Of a DNA stretch of 53,873 nt, positions 24,097 through 31,105 are shown piece after piece. The position numbers and the translations under genes were made by a program. Within the stretch, counting starts at the first letter, position 1, and every line of letters starts with the position of its first letter. A model generated the notes under the pieces. The model had not been told where the DNA came from and searched no databases. It was given only the letters and a program-made list of their open reading frames with translations. This DNA is from an uncultured Clostridia bacterium (GTDB taxonomy: Bacteria > Bacillota > Clostridia > Christensenellales > UBA1750). The DNA is taken from contig CANQPP010000013.1 of NCBI GenBank assembly GCA_947625765.1, forward strand, positions 1-53,873, in the 5' to 3' direction.

Positions 24097-25362
24097 GTGG
24101 GCGGTTTTGGGCGAAGACCGGGCTTTGCGGGGAAAAAACGAAAACAGTTGATGGGCGTTCTGCTGGCGCTGACGCTCCTCATCTGGAACGCTTCCCCTTC
24201 GGTACAAAGCCTGCGCAGTCTTCCGGAAATTATGCGCATCGCGCGGGGACAGGAGGCGGACATCCCGCTGCCCGGCCCGCTGACGCTGCATTTGGAACAG
24301 CAGGACGCCGTGGTGCGCCTGTCCACCGACGAGAGCCTGGGCGGCGCAAAGCTGGAGGGAGAGGAGGAAGGGAGCGCCCGCGTGACGCTGTCGCTGCTGG
24401 GCCTTCCGATCAAGAGCCTCACGGTGCAGGTGCAGCCGGAGCGGGTGCTGATCCCCGGCGGGCAGGCGGTGGGCATCGCCATGTACACCAAGGGCGTGTT
24501 CGTGGTGGAGTGCGCCGAGGTCTACCTGCCGGGCGGTGAAAAGGCAAGCCCCGCCAAGGACGCGGGGCTCATGAGCGGCGACAGCATCTTGCGGGTGGAC
24601 GGCGAGGCGGTGCGCAGCATGCAGCAGCTGATCGCGGCGGTGGAGAACTCCACAGCCAAACAGCTGCGGCTCAGCTGCAGCCGCGGCGGGAAGACGTTCG
24701 AGACGCGCATCACGCCCGTCACCGACGAGGAGGGCGTGCGCCGCCTGGGCGTTTGGGTGCGCGACTCCACCGCGGGAATCGGCACGCTGTCCTACATCGA
24801 CCCCGCTGAAGGCCGCTTCGGCGCTTTGGGCCACGCCATCACCGACGTGGACACGCTGAAGACGCTCTCCGTGCGGGAGGGAGACGTGTATCTAACGCGC
24901 ATCACGGACGTTAAGAAGGGCGAGCGCGGGCTGCCGGGCGAGCTGCACGGCGTCTTTTCCGGCGGTCTGCCCAAGGTCTGCGACATCGACAAGAACACCG
25001 ATTACGGTGTCTTCGGCAGCGTGGAGCAGACGCTTCAAAATCCCTTATACCCGGAGGGCCTGCCCGTGGGCGGACAGGCGCTGGTGCACACGGGAGAGGC
25101 GCAGTTGCTCTCCACCGTGGACGAGAGCGGCGTGCAGGCCTTCGACTGCGAAATTTTGCGGGTGACGCCCCAGCTGACGCCGGCCCAGCGCTCCATGGTG
25201 GTGCAGGTGACGGATGAGCGGCTGCTGGAAAAGACGGGCGGGATCGTGCAGGGCATGTGGGTGAGTTATAATAGGGACAACAAGGGAAGGCCCGGCATTT
25301 CCGGGGCTTCCGGCGTTCGTCCCTTTTTTATCGGCCACAAAATGAGAGGGACTTTTCCGTAA
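24097..25362 (+). pseudogene. spoIVB: SpoIVB-type sporulation peptidase, truncated before the catalytic serine
   Basis: SpoIVB is a secreted S55 serine peptidase that signals from the forespore to start pro-sigma-K processing. Here residues 18-35 form the membrane/signal segment, a PDZ domain lies at about 130-200 (A-G-L-M-S-G-D-S-I-L-R-V-D-G), and the catalytic His is H246 in F-G-A-L-G-H-A-I-T-D. Homology continues to G-G-I-V-Q-G-M at M387, where S-G-S-P (catalytic Ser) should follow; instead the frame reads W-V-S-Y-N-R and runs 34 unrelated residues to a stop. I do not find the missing C-terminal 40-50 residues in any frame downstream. The product (421 residues) should be inactive. Confidence 0.85.
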
Positions 25363-25401
25363 GTTGGATGATTTAGGAAGGAGGCTTTGCTTTCGCGCCC
25401 A

Positions 25402-25446
25402 TCCCCCTTTGCCGCAGAGAGTTTTATGCGGAAAGGGGGAATTTTT
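25402..25446 (+). terminator. Terminator downstream of the spoIVB remnant
   Basis: TCCCCCTTT / AAAGGGGGA (9 bp) continues inward with CCGCA/TGCGG, loop GAGAGTTTTA, followed by ATTTTTAT. Confidence 0.75.
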
Positions 25447-25636
25447 ATGCAGGGAGGGAAAACGCGGAAGAAGCGCGGCTGCGAATGAGGTTTCGGCCCG
25501 TCGATCCCTCAAAAACCGCATTCAGGAGAGGCTTTCCCGTTTGCAGAGCTGCGGCGGGCGGCAAAACGGATACGGCGTTTTTCCCATGAGCCCAATGAGG
25601 AAGGACAGTCTTTCTTCTTTGGCCTTCTTTTTTGTC
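25447..25636. other. Non-coding stretch between the spoIVB remnant and the lyase gene
   Basis: No recognisable gene. A short frame can be opened here, but it has no ribosome binding site, no family resemblance, and it runs through a terminator and a promoter. Confidence 0.6.
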
Positions 25637-25665
25637 TTGTACTCCGTCCGTATTTGCTGTATAAT
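25637..25665 (+). promoter_or_regulatory. Promoter of the tyrosine phenol-lyase-like gene
   Basis: TTGTAC (25637-25642), 17-base spacer, TATAAT (25660-25665). A leader of about 60 bases then reaches AAGGAGGA and the ATG at 25735. Confidence 0.75.
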
Positions 25666-25734
25666 AGGAACGATATGGCGCGTTCCCGCAGCGCGGGACA
25701 CAAGATATTATGTATAAGGAGGACTGGATCTCAA

Positions 25735-27183
25735 ATGCCGGAAATCAAGTTCTATAAGCATGCCCCCCTGCCCCTGGAAATGCACAAGGTCAAGATCGTG
25801 CAGCAGCTCAAGCTCCTGCCCGTGGACGAGCGCCTGCAGAAGATGCGCGAGGCGGGTTTCAACACCTTCCAGCTGCATAACGGCGACATCTTCATGGATA
25901 TGCTCACCGACTCCGGCGTCAACGCCATGAGCGACCACATGCTCGCCGCCATGATGGAGGCCGACGACGCCTACGCCGGCAGCGAGACCTTCTTCCGCAT
26001 GCAGAAGAAGCTGGAGGAGATCTTCGGCATCCACTACCTGCTGCCCGCCCACCAGGGCCGTGCCTGTGAGAACATACTGGCCACCCGCTTCGTCAAGCCC
26101 GGCAACTGCGTCATCATGAACTACCACTTCACCACCGCCAAGGCCCACATCACCCGCGTGGGCGGCCGCGTGGAGGAGCTGGTGAAGGACGAGGGCCTGG
26201 TTTCCAAGAGCGACCTGCCCTTCAAGGGCAACATCGACCTTGAAAAGCTGGAGGCCTGCATCCAGAAGGAGACCCCCGAAAACGTGCCCTTCATCCGCCT
26301 GGAGGCCGGCACCAACCTGATCGGCGGCCAGCCCATCTCCTATGAGAACATGAAGGCGGCCACCGACATCGCCAAGAAGTACGGCATACTGACTGTGCTG
26401 GACGCCTCCCTCCTGCAGGACAACCTCTACTTCATCAAGGTGCGCGAGGCGGGCATGGCGGACAAGTCCGTGCGCGAGATCACCCGCATGATCGCCGACC
26501 TGTTCGACATCATCTACTTCTCCGGCCGCAAGTTCGGCTTCGCCCGCGGCGGCGGCATCCTGGTGCGCGACGAGGAGATGTACCACTCCATGGAGGACCT
26601 GATCCCCATGTTCGAGGGCTTCCTCACCTACGGCGGCATGTCCGTCAAGGAGATGGAGGCCATGATCGTGGGCTTCGACGAGAGCATGGACATGGACGTC
26701 ATCTCCCAGGGCCCCCTGTTCATCGACTACTGTGTGCGGCAGCTGGATGAGTACGGCGTGCCCATGATCACCCCCGGCGGCGGCCTGGGCGCCCACATCG
26801 ACGCCAGCCAGTTCGTCTCCCACATCCCCCAGCAGCAGTACCCCGCCGGCGCGCTGGTATGCGCGCTGTACATCTGCGGCGGCATCCGCGGCATGGAGCG
26901 CGGCACCCTCTCCGAGGAGCGCAACGCCGACGGCAGCGAGCGCTTCGCCTCCATGGAGCTGGTGCGCATGGCGCTGCCCCGCCGCGTGTTCACCCTGTCC
27001 CAGACCGAGTACGTGATCGACCGCGTGAAGTGGCTCTATGACCATCGGCAGATGGTGGGCGGCCTGCGCTTCGTCCACGAGCCCAAGACCCTGCGCTTCT
27101 TCACCGGCCGCCTGGAGGCCGTCTCCGACTGGCCCGAGAAGCTGGCCGAGGCCTACAAGGCCGAGTTCGGCGCGGATCAATAA
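25735..27183 (+). CDS. Tyrosine phenol-lyase / tryptophanase family PLP lyase (TPL-like by residues)
   Basis: A 482-residue beta-eliminating lyase. D-E-R-L-Q-K-M-R-E-A-G-F-N-T-F and D-M-L-T-D-S-G-V-N-A-M-S-D follow the tyrosine phenol-lyase N-terminus closely. The PLP lysine is K266 in S-G-R-K-F. T133 aligns with Thr124 and R389 (M-E-R-G) with Arg381 of Citrobacter tyrosine phenol-lyase; both bind the phenol ring hydroxyl, and tryptophanase has other residues there. L-R-F-F-T is also shared. The usual K-K-D after the PLP site is R-K-F, an odd change. Expected products are phenol, pyruvate and ammonia from tyrosine. No aromatic-acid permease is adjacent. ATG 25735 has AAGGAGGA upstream. Confidence 0.87.
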   Translation: MPEIKFYKHAPLPLEMHKVKIVQQLKLLPVDERLQKMREAGFNTFQLHNGDIFMDMLTDSGVNAMSDHMLAAMMEADDAYAGSETFFRMQKKLEEIFGIHYLLPAHQGRACENILATRFVKPGNCVIMNYHFTTAKAHITRVGGRVEELVKDEGLVSKSDLPFKGNIDLEKLEACIQKETPENVPFIRLEAGTNLIGGQPISYENMKAATDIAKKYGILTVLDASLLQDNLYFIKVREAGMADKSVREITRMIADLFDIIYFSGRKFGFARGGGILVRDEEMYHSMEDLIPMFEGFLTYGGMSVKEMEAMIVGFDESMDMDVISQGPLFIDYCVRQLDEYGVPMITPGGGLGAHIDASQFVSHIPQQQYPAGALVCALYICGGIRGMERGTLSEERNADGSERFASMELVRMALPRRVFTLSQTEYVIDRVKWLYDHRQMVGGLRFVHEPKTLRFFTGRLEAVSDWPEKLAEAYKAEFGADQ

Positions 27184-27200
27184 GCAAGGAAATGCGCTTA

Positions 27201-27238
27201 AAAAGACGCTCCCCGTTCAAGGGAGCGCCTTTGCTTTC
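27201..27238. terminator. Bidirectional terminator between convergent genes
   Basis: CGCTCCC / GGGAGCG stem around CGTTCAA. Plus side: CCTTTGCTTTCTGCCTTTTT; minus side: TCTTTTTAAG. It serves both the lyase (+) and the DUF4097 gene (-). Confidence 0.8.
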
Positions 27239-27246
27239 TGCCTTTT

Positions 27247-28440
27247 TCAGCCGATCGTGATCCGAATATCGCCCGTGTGCGTGCTGATCTCGCAGCTGCC
27301 GCCGTTTAAGGTTTGGGGGACGTCGATGCGGCCCGTGTTGGTCTGCACGATAAACACCTTGTCGGTGAGCAGGCTGCCCGTCACATCGCCCGTGTGGGTC
27401 TCAACGGAAATTTCCGCCGCGTCCGAGCCGGTGAAGCAGACACTGCCCGTGGTCCTCTGGATGGAAAATTTCTCCAGGGCCGTGACATTTTCTAAGGTGA
27501 TGTCGCCCGTGGTCCCGCTGGAGTCGAGGCTTTTGCAGCGAACATCGGACAAATGGGCCCTGCCCGTCCGCACATTGAGGGTAAAGCCGCCCTCGCAGTC
27601 CACGTCCGCGGCCGTCACCTCGCCCGTGTGGGTCTCCACGAAAATTTCTGCTGCGTCCGAGCCGGTGAAGTGGACGCTGCCCGTGGTCCTCTGGATGGAA
27701 AGCTTCTCCCGGGCCGTGACGTTCTCTAAGGTGATATCGCCCGTGGTCCCGCTGGAGTCAAGGCTTTTGCATCGAACATCGGACAGCTGGGCCCTGCCCG
27801 TCCGCACATTGAGGGTAACGTCGCCCTCGCAGTCCACGTCCGCGACCGTCACCGGCCCCGAGGTCACCCGAAGGTCCAGCGAGCCGGCGGAGAAGCCCTC
27901 CGCGCGGATGGCGCCCGTGGTCGTCTCGATCCGGGCCCTCCCGGAAGCGGAGGCGGAAAAGTCGACGCCGCCGGTGCTCAAAGAGATCGCCACCTCCCGG
28001 AACGCGAACGCATCCGGTATCTGGATATCCCCGGTCCTTTCGTCGATGTGCAGGGAAGCGTATTGCGACTTTGGCAGAGAGACCGTGACTTTTGGGGAGC
28101 CGGGGTGAAAACCGATATGGTAGTACCAGGGCCGCGGGTCCACGCCGATCATGAGCGTATCGTTTTCGACGGAGACGGTGTGCCGCGCGCGCTCGTCTTC
28201 ATAGCACTCCACGCGGCACTTGCCGTCCTCGGACAGCGCAAAGACGATATCCGCGATATCGGTGTCGATGGAGATGCTGTCAAAGCCTTCGCCTACCTCG
28301 TGCGTGCGCGTCTCATAGCCGATCCCCGAAAGGGCGGCAAAGCCCCCTCCGAGCGCGGATGTCACGCCGAAAAGAAGGATACAGCCGCCCAAAACGAGAA
28401 AAGCGGCCACGATGAGCCAAACCTTTTTTGCTGCTTTCAT
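27247..28440 (-). CDS. DUF4097-like beta-helix membrane protein with a 78-residue tandem duplication
   Basis: A 397-residue protein: one N-terminal membrane segment (about 8-30) and then an extracytoplasmic right-handed beta-helix-like domain of the DUF4097 type, with repeated T-G-D-I, T-G-S-V and T-H-T-G-E-V turns. Residues about 198-275 and 276-353 are near-identical copies (27614-27847 and 27380-27613 in DNA, exact offset 234). Its ATG overlaps the stop of the HAAS gene (ATGA), so the two are translationally coupled. It is the third gene of a PadR-HAAS-DUF4097 operon; its function is unknown, probably envelope related. Confidence 0.82.
   Translation of the reverse strand: MKAAKKVWLIVAAFLVLGGCILLFGVTSALGGGFAALSGIGYETRTHEVGEGFDSISIDTDIADIVFALSEDGKCRVECYEDERARHTVSVENDTLMIGVDPRPWYYHIGFHPGSPKVTVSLPKSQYASLHIDERTGDIQIPDAFAFREVAISLSTGGVDFSASASGRARIETTTGAIRAEGFSAGSLDLRVTSGPVTVADVDCEGDVTLNVRTGRAQLSDVRCKSLDSSGTTGDITLENVTAREKLSIQRTTGSVHFTGSDAAEIFVETHTGEVTAADVDCEGGFTLNVRTGRAHLSDVRCKSLDSSGTTGDITLENVTALEKFSIQRTTGSVCFTGSDAAEISVETHTGDVTGSLLTDKVFIVQTNTGRIDVPQTLNGGSCEISTHTGDIRITIG
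27380..27847 (-). repeat. 234-bp in-frame tandem duplication inside the DUF4097 gene
   Basis: GTCACATCGCCCGTGTGG at 27380 and GTCACCTCGCCCGTGTGG at 27614 mark two adjacent 234-base units that are about 90% alike over their length by eye. 234 is divisible by three, so the frame is kept. Confidence 0.9.
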
Positions 28441-29039
28441 TTCGCTTCCTCCTTCCTGATAAAGCGGTTCTTTACCCATTTCGCCGCTTTTCTTGTGAGC
28501 AGCAGGACGCCCCTTGTCGCCGCCCTGCATCCGTAAAAGGCGAAGATGGAAAGCCCCGCGCAAACGAGGCCCGCCGCGAGCATCGTCAGCCCCCTGTCAG
28601 CGCTGCCGCCCGCGAGAAAGGGGACGCAGGCCAGCATGCCGTAAACCGAACCGGCGGCAAGCGATACAAAGGCCGCCCACAGGGAAACGAGCACGGCCCA
28701 CAAAACAAGATAGAGCGAGAGGAGCAAAGCGAACGCGGCGACGCCCAAGGGGAGCCAGAGCGGGGAGCCGAGGATCAAAAGCACGATCTTGCCCGCGTTT
28801 CGCCGCCTTTTGGGCTTGCTTCCTTCCTTTGCGGTCTTTATAGGGGGCGTTTCCGCGGCGGGCGCTGCGGCGATCTCCTCGACCGTGCCCACCGCTAGGA
28901 CCGCTTCTTCCTCCGAGAGGCCTTCTTCCATTTGATCGTCGATCATCTCGCTGTAAAACAGCAGGCGTTCCTCGATATCGTCCTGCGGCGAGCCGGCCAA
29001 GGCCTTGCGCAGCCGGGCCAGAAATTCTTGTTTACGCAT
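28437..29039 (-). CDS. HAAS/DUF1700 domain membrane protein
   Basis: A 200-residue protein. Residues 1-55 form the HAAS helical module (M-R-K-Q-E-F-L-A-R-L-R-K-A-L, E-E-R-L-L-F-Y-S-E-M-I-D-D-Q-M-E-E-G-L-S-E-E-E-A) that occurs next to PadR regulators. A basic linker is followed by three to four hydrophobic segments (about 83-112, 113-145, 150-172) and a basic tail. It overlaps padR by eight bases and the DUF4097 gene by four. Likely a membrane partner in sensing or envelope response; not assigned further. Confidence 0.85.
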   Translation of the reverse strand: MRKQEFLARLRKALAGSPQDDIEERLLFYSEMIDDQMEEGLSEEEAVLAVGTVEEIAAAPAAETPPIKTAKEGSKPKRRRNAGKIVLLILGSPLWLPLGVAAFALLLSLYLVLWAVLVSLWAAFVSLAAGSVYGMLACVPFLAGGSADRGLTMLAAGLVCAGLSIFAFYGCRAATRGVLLLTRKAAKWVKNRFIRKEEAK

Positions 29040-29352
29040 TGTCCTCCTCTTTCTTGGTCACAAACCGATAGATGGACAGGAGCTCCTTCCACTCGAGCTT
29101 GAAATCCTCGATGCGTTTGAGCCCCTCGCCGGTGATGTGGTAATACTTCCGAAGCCTGCCGCCGTGTTCCGTGGTGCGGACGGTCAGCATGCCGGCTGTT
29201 TCCAAGCGCTTTAGAATGGTGTATAGGGTCGATTCGGAAAGTTCGATGTACGGCCTTAGATCCTTGATGATCCTGTAACCGTAGGAATCTTCGCCCTTGA
29301 TCGCCGCCAAAACGCAGATATCCAAGAGGCCTCGTTTCAACTGGGCGTCCAT
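29032..29352 (-). CDS. PadR family transcriptional regulator (operon 1)
   Basis: A 106-residue winged-helix protein: L-D-I-C-V-L-A-A-I-K-G-E-D-S-Y-G-Y-R-I-I at about 9-28, recognition region L-S-E-S-T-L-Y-T-I-L-K-R-L-E (about 38-51) and wing with G-G-R-L-R-K-Y-Y-H-I-T (about 64-74), then the C-terminal dimer helix. PadR proteins usually repress their own operon and release DNA on binding a small ligand. Its operon carries HAAS and DUF4097 genes. The promoter just upstream has palindromic sequence over the -35 box. A paralogue is at 49669. Confidence 0.93.
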   Translation of the reverse strand: MDAQLKRGLLDICVLAAIKGEDSYGYRIIKDLRPYIELSESTLYTILKRLETAGMLTVRTTEHGGRLRKYYHITGEGLKRIEDFKLEWKELLSIYRFVTKKEEDNA

Positions 29353-29376
29353 GCTATGCCTCCTTTTATGCTATAT

Positions 29377-29405
29377 ATCATATCACGAAGTATTGACTTG
29401 TCAAT
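29377..29405 (-). promoter_or_regulatory. Promoter/operator of PadR operon 1
   Basis: Minus strand: TTGACA (29399-29404), 16-base spacer, TATGAT (29377-29382). ATTGAC-TT-GTCAAT (29392-29405) is a perfect inverted repeat over the -35 and may be the PadR site. Confidence 0.75.
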
Positions 29406-29441
29406 AGCTTTTGTTTTAAGTCGTTTTGGGAAGAGAAATGA

Positions 29442-29469
29442 AGGGGCAAGGCGTTCATGCCTTGCCCCT
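29442..29469 (-). terminator. Hairpin terminator after azlD
   Basis: AGGGGCAAGGC / GCCTTGCCCCT, 11-bp perfect stem, six-base loop, then TTCATTTC on the minus strand, a weak T-tract. Confidence 0.7.
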
Positions 29470-29501
29470 CGCTTACCTGTCGAAACGCTGCGGGTTTTTC
29501 C

Positions 29502-29828
29502 TCAAACAAAGACCAGCTGCACCAGGGCCATGTAAAACAACGTGCCCGCGAGTATGGACAGGAGCGTGTTGTGCTTCCACTTGTGCAGGACCACCACCAG
29601 CAGGACGGCCAGCGCCTCCGGCAGGCCGTGGGAGGCGGAGAGTATGTCCACCGAGCGCAGGCAGTAGACCACCAGCATGGTCATGATGGCGTAGGGCAGC
29701 ACCTGGCCCAAATACAGCACGGCGCGGGGCGTGTTCTTGGAGAACAGCCAGAAGGGCAGGAAGCGCAGCAGGATGGTCGCCCCGGCCATGACCGCGATGA
29801 GAAGGAAGGTGTGCAAAGGACTGTTCAT
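29502..29828 (-). CDS. azlD: AzlD-type branched-chain amino acid exporter subunit
   Basis: A 108-residue membrane protein with three to four hydrophobic segments. The family region F-L-P-F-W-L-F near 24-30 and the P-Y-A-I-M-T-M-L motif near 45-52 match AzlD. With AzlC it forms a two-subunit exporter for branched-chain amino acids. Its start overlaps the azlC stop by four bases (ATGA). Confidence 0.9.
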   Translation of the reverse strand: MNSPLHTFLLIAVMAGATILLRFLPFWLFSKNTPRAVLYLGQVLPYAIMTMLVVYCLRSVDILSASHGLPEALAVLLVVVLHKWKHNTLLSILAGTLFYMALVQLVFV

Positions 29829-30565
29829 GCGCCGCCTCCTTCCGCCTTGCCGTCGCTTTCGCCGTCCCTGCCGGGTTTAGCGTCCGCGCCCTCGATGCGG
29901 CGGCGCAGGAGGAAGAGCCCAAGGCTTATGCCCAGCATGGAGGGGATGAGGAAGCTGTCCGGCCCGAAGATGAGCAGGCAGCAGACGGAGACCGCCAGGC
30001 CCAGCAGGGCGGGCAGGCGGGAAGGGGCCTTGTCCCACTGGTCCACGACGATGCTCACGAACAGGGCGGTCATGGAGAAGTCGATGCCCGCGGAATTGAA
30101 GTGGAGCGTGCTGCCGAGGATCCCGCCCAAAAGGGTGCCCAATACCCAGTAGCCCTGGTCGAGCAGCGTCACCAGGAAGCAGAAGTCCTTCCTATCGGGA
30201 TTGTTTTCCATGGGTTCCGAGCAGACGAGGGAGTAGGTCTCGTCCGTCAGGCCGAAGATGGCGTACCAGCGCCGCCAGCCCATGTCGCGGTAGGGCTCGA
30301 TCATGGAGACGCCGTAAAACAGGTGCCGCGCGTTGACCATCAGCGTCATGAGCAGCGTGGAGAGCACGCCCGCGCCGCTGGAGATGAGGTCCACGCCCAC
30401 GTACTGCATGGAGCCTGCGAAGATGGTCAGGCTCATCAGCAGCCCCCACCACAGGGAGTAGCCCTTGGAGCAGAGAAGGATGCCGAAGCCCGTGCCCAGC
30501 ACCACATACCCCGCCATCACCGGCAGGGAAGAGAAAAACGCGCGCCGCAGCGTCCGCCGATTCAT
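29825..30565 (-). CDS. azlC: AzlC-type branched-chain amino acid exporter subunit
   Basis: A 246-residue polytopic membrane protein (about five to six segments). The N-terminal L-P-V-M-A-G-Y-V-V-L-G-T-G-F-G-I and the central M-V-N-A-R-H-L-F-Y-G-V-S-M are the AzlC signatures, followed by F-G-L-T-D-E-T-Y. An upstream TTG is in frame, but the ATG at 30565 is preceded by GAGGAGGTG at a good distance. The promoter is at 30633-30662. Stop overlaps azlD. Confidence 0.92.
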   Translation of the reverse strand: MNRRTLRRAFFSSLPVMAGYVVLGTGFGILLCSKGYSLWWGLLMSLTIFAGSMQYVGVDLISSGAGVLSTLLMTLMVNARHLFYGVSMIEPYRDMGWRRWYAIFGLTDETYSLVCSEPMENNPDRKDFCFLVTLLDQGYWVLGTLLGGILGSTLHFNSAGIDFSMTALFVSIVVDQWDKAPSRLPALLGLAVSVCCLLIFGPDSFLIPSMLGISLGLFLLRRRIEGADAKPGRDGESDGKAEGGGA

Positions 30566-30632
30566 GGGGCAGCACCTCCTCTCCAACGGGTTTTGCGCGG
30601 CTCTTAGAGGGCCGCGTCCCGAACGAAAGTAA

Positions 30633-30662
30633 AGTATAGACCCGCTTTGTGCGCCCGCGCAA
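30633..30662 (-). promoter_or_regulatory. Promoter of azlCD
   Basis: Minus strand: TTGCGC (30657-30662), 18-base spacer, TATACT (30633-30638). Confidence 0.6.
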
Positions 30663-30725
30663 GGCAGAAAATGTTACTTCTTGGAAAGGAAGGCGTTTTT
30701 CCTGCCCCTAAAGGGAAGATGCGCC

Positions 30726-30754
30726 TTGACTTTGCGGCCAAAAACGGGTATACT
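30726..30754 (+). promoter_or_regulatory. Promoter of the alaS T-box leader
   Basis: TTGACT (30726-30731), 17-base spacer, TATACT (30749-30754). Transcription should begin near 30761. Confidence 0.8.
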
Positions 30755-30760
30755 TTCCTG

Positions 30761-31057
30761 TGCGATGAAGGCGACATATCCCACTTTTTCCGCTGCCGGA
30801 AAAAGCGAGGCGGGGCTTTGCGGTGAAACGCCCGCCGGGCAGGGCAGGAGAGGGGGACGCCGCGCCGGAGCGTTCCGCCGAAAGGCGGACGGCGGGCCAC
30901 CGATACCACGGGCCGAAGAAACGAAGTGGGCCGGGGCTTTTCCCCGCGCCAACTTGGGTGGTACCGCGAAGCCGCGTTTATCGATCGAACGGGCCTTCGT
31001 CCCAAGGAGCTCCCTTGCGGCGAGGACTCTTTTTCTTTCCCCTCTGCGGGGAAAGGA
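30761..31057 (+). promoter_or_regulatory. T-box leader (tRNA-Ala sensing) upstream of alaS
   Basis: The near-invariant T-box sequence AACTTGGGTGGTACCGCG is present at about 30953-30970. It is preceded by a GC-rich stem I region with an AGGAGAGGGGGACG segment resembling the AG-bulge. A GCC triplet followed by ACC at 30896-30901 is a candidate Ala specifier. Downstream, TTCGTCC-CAAGG-AGCTC-CCTTG...GAGGAC with TCTTTTTCTTT (about 30997-31037) forms the competing terminator. Uncharged tRNA-Ala would stabilise the antiterminator and allow alaS transcription. The specifier position is inferred without folding. Confidence 0.9.
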
Positions 31058-31105
31058 CCCATTGATCCGGCCAAATATCACGACCATGAAAGGATGAGAG
31101 ACCCC

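Noticed and set aside
25364-25717. Possible 117-residue gene after spoIVB
   Set aside because: No ribosome binding site or family resemblance; it contains a terminator hairpin and the promoter of the next gene.
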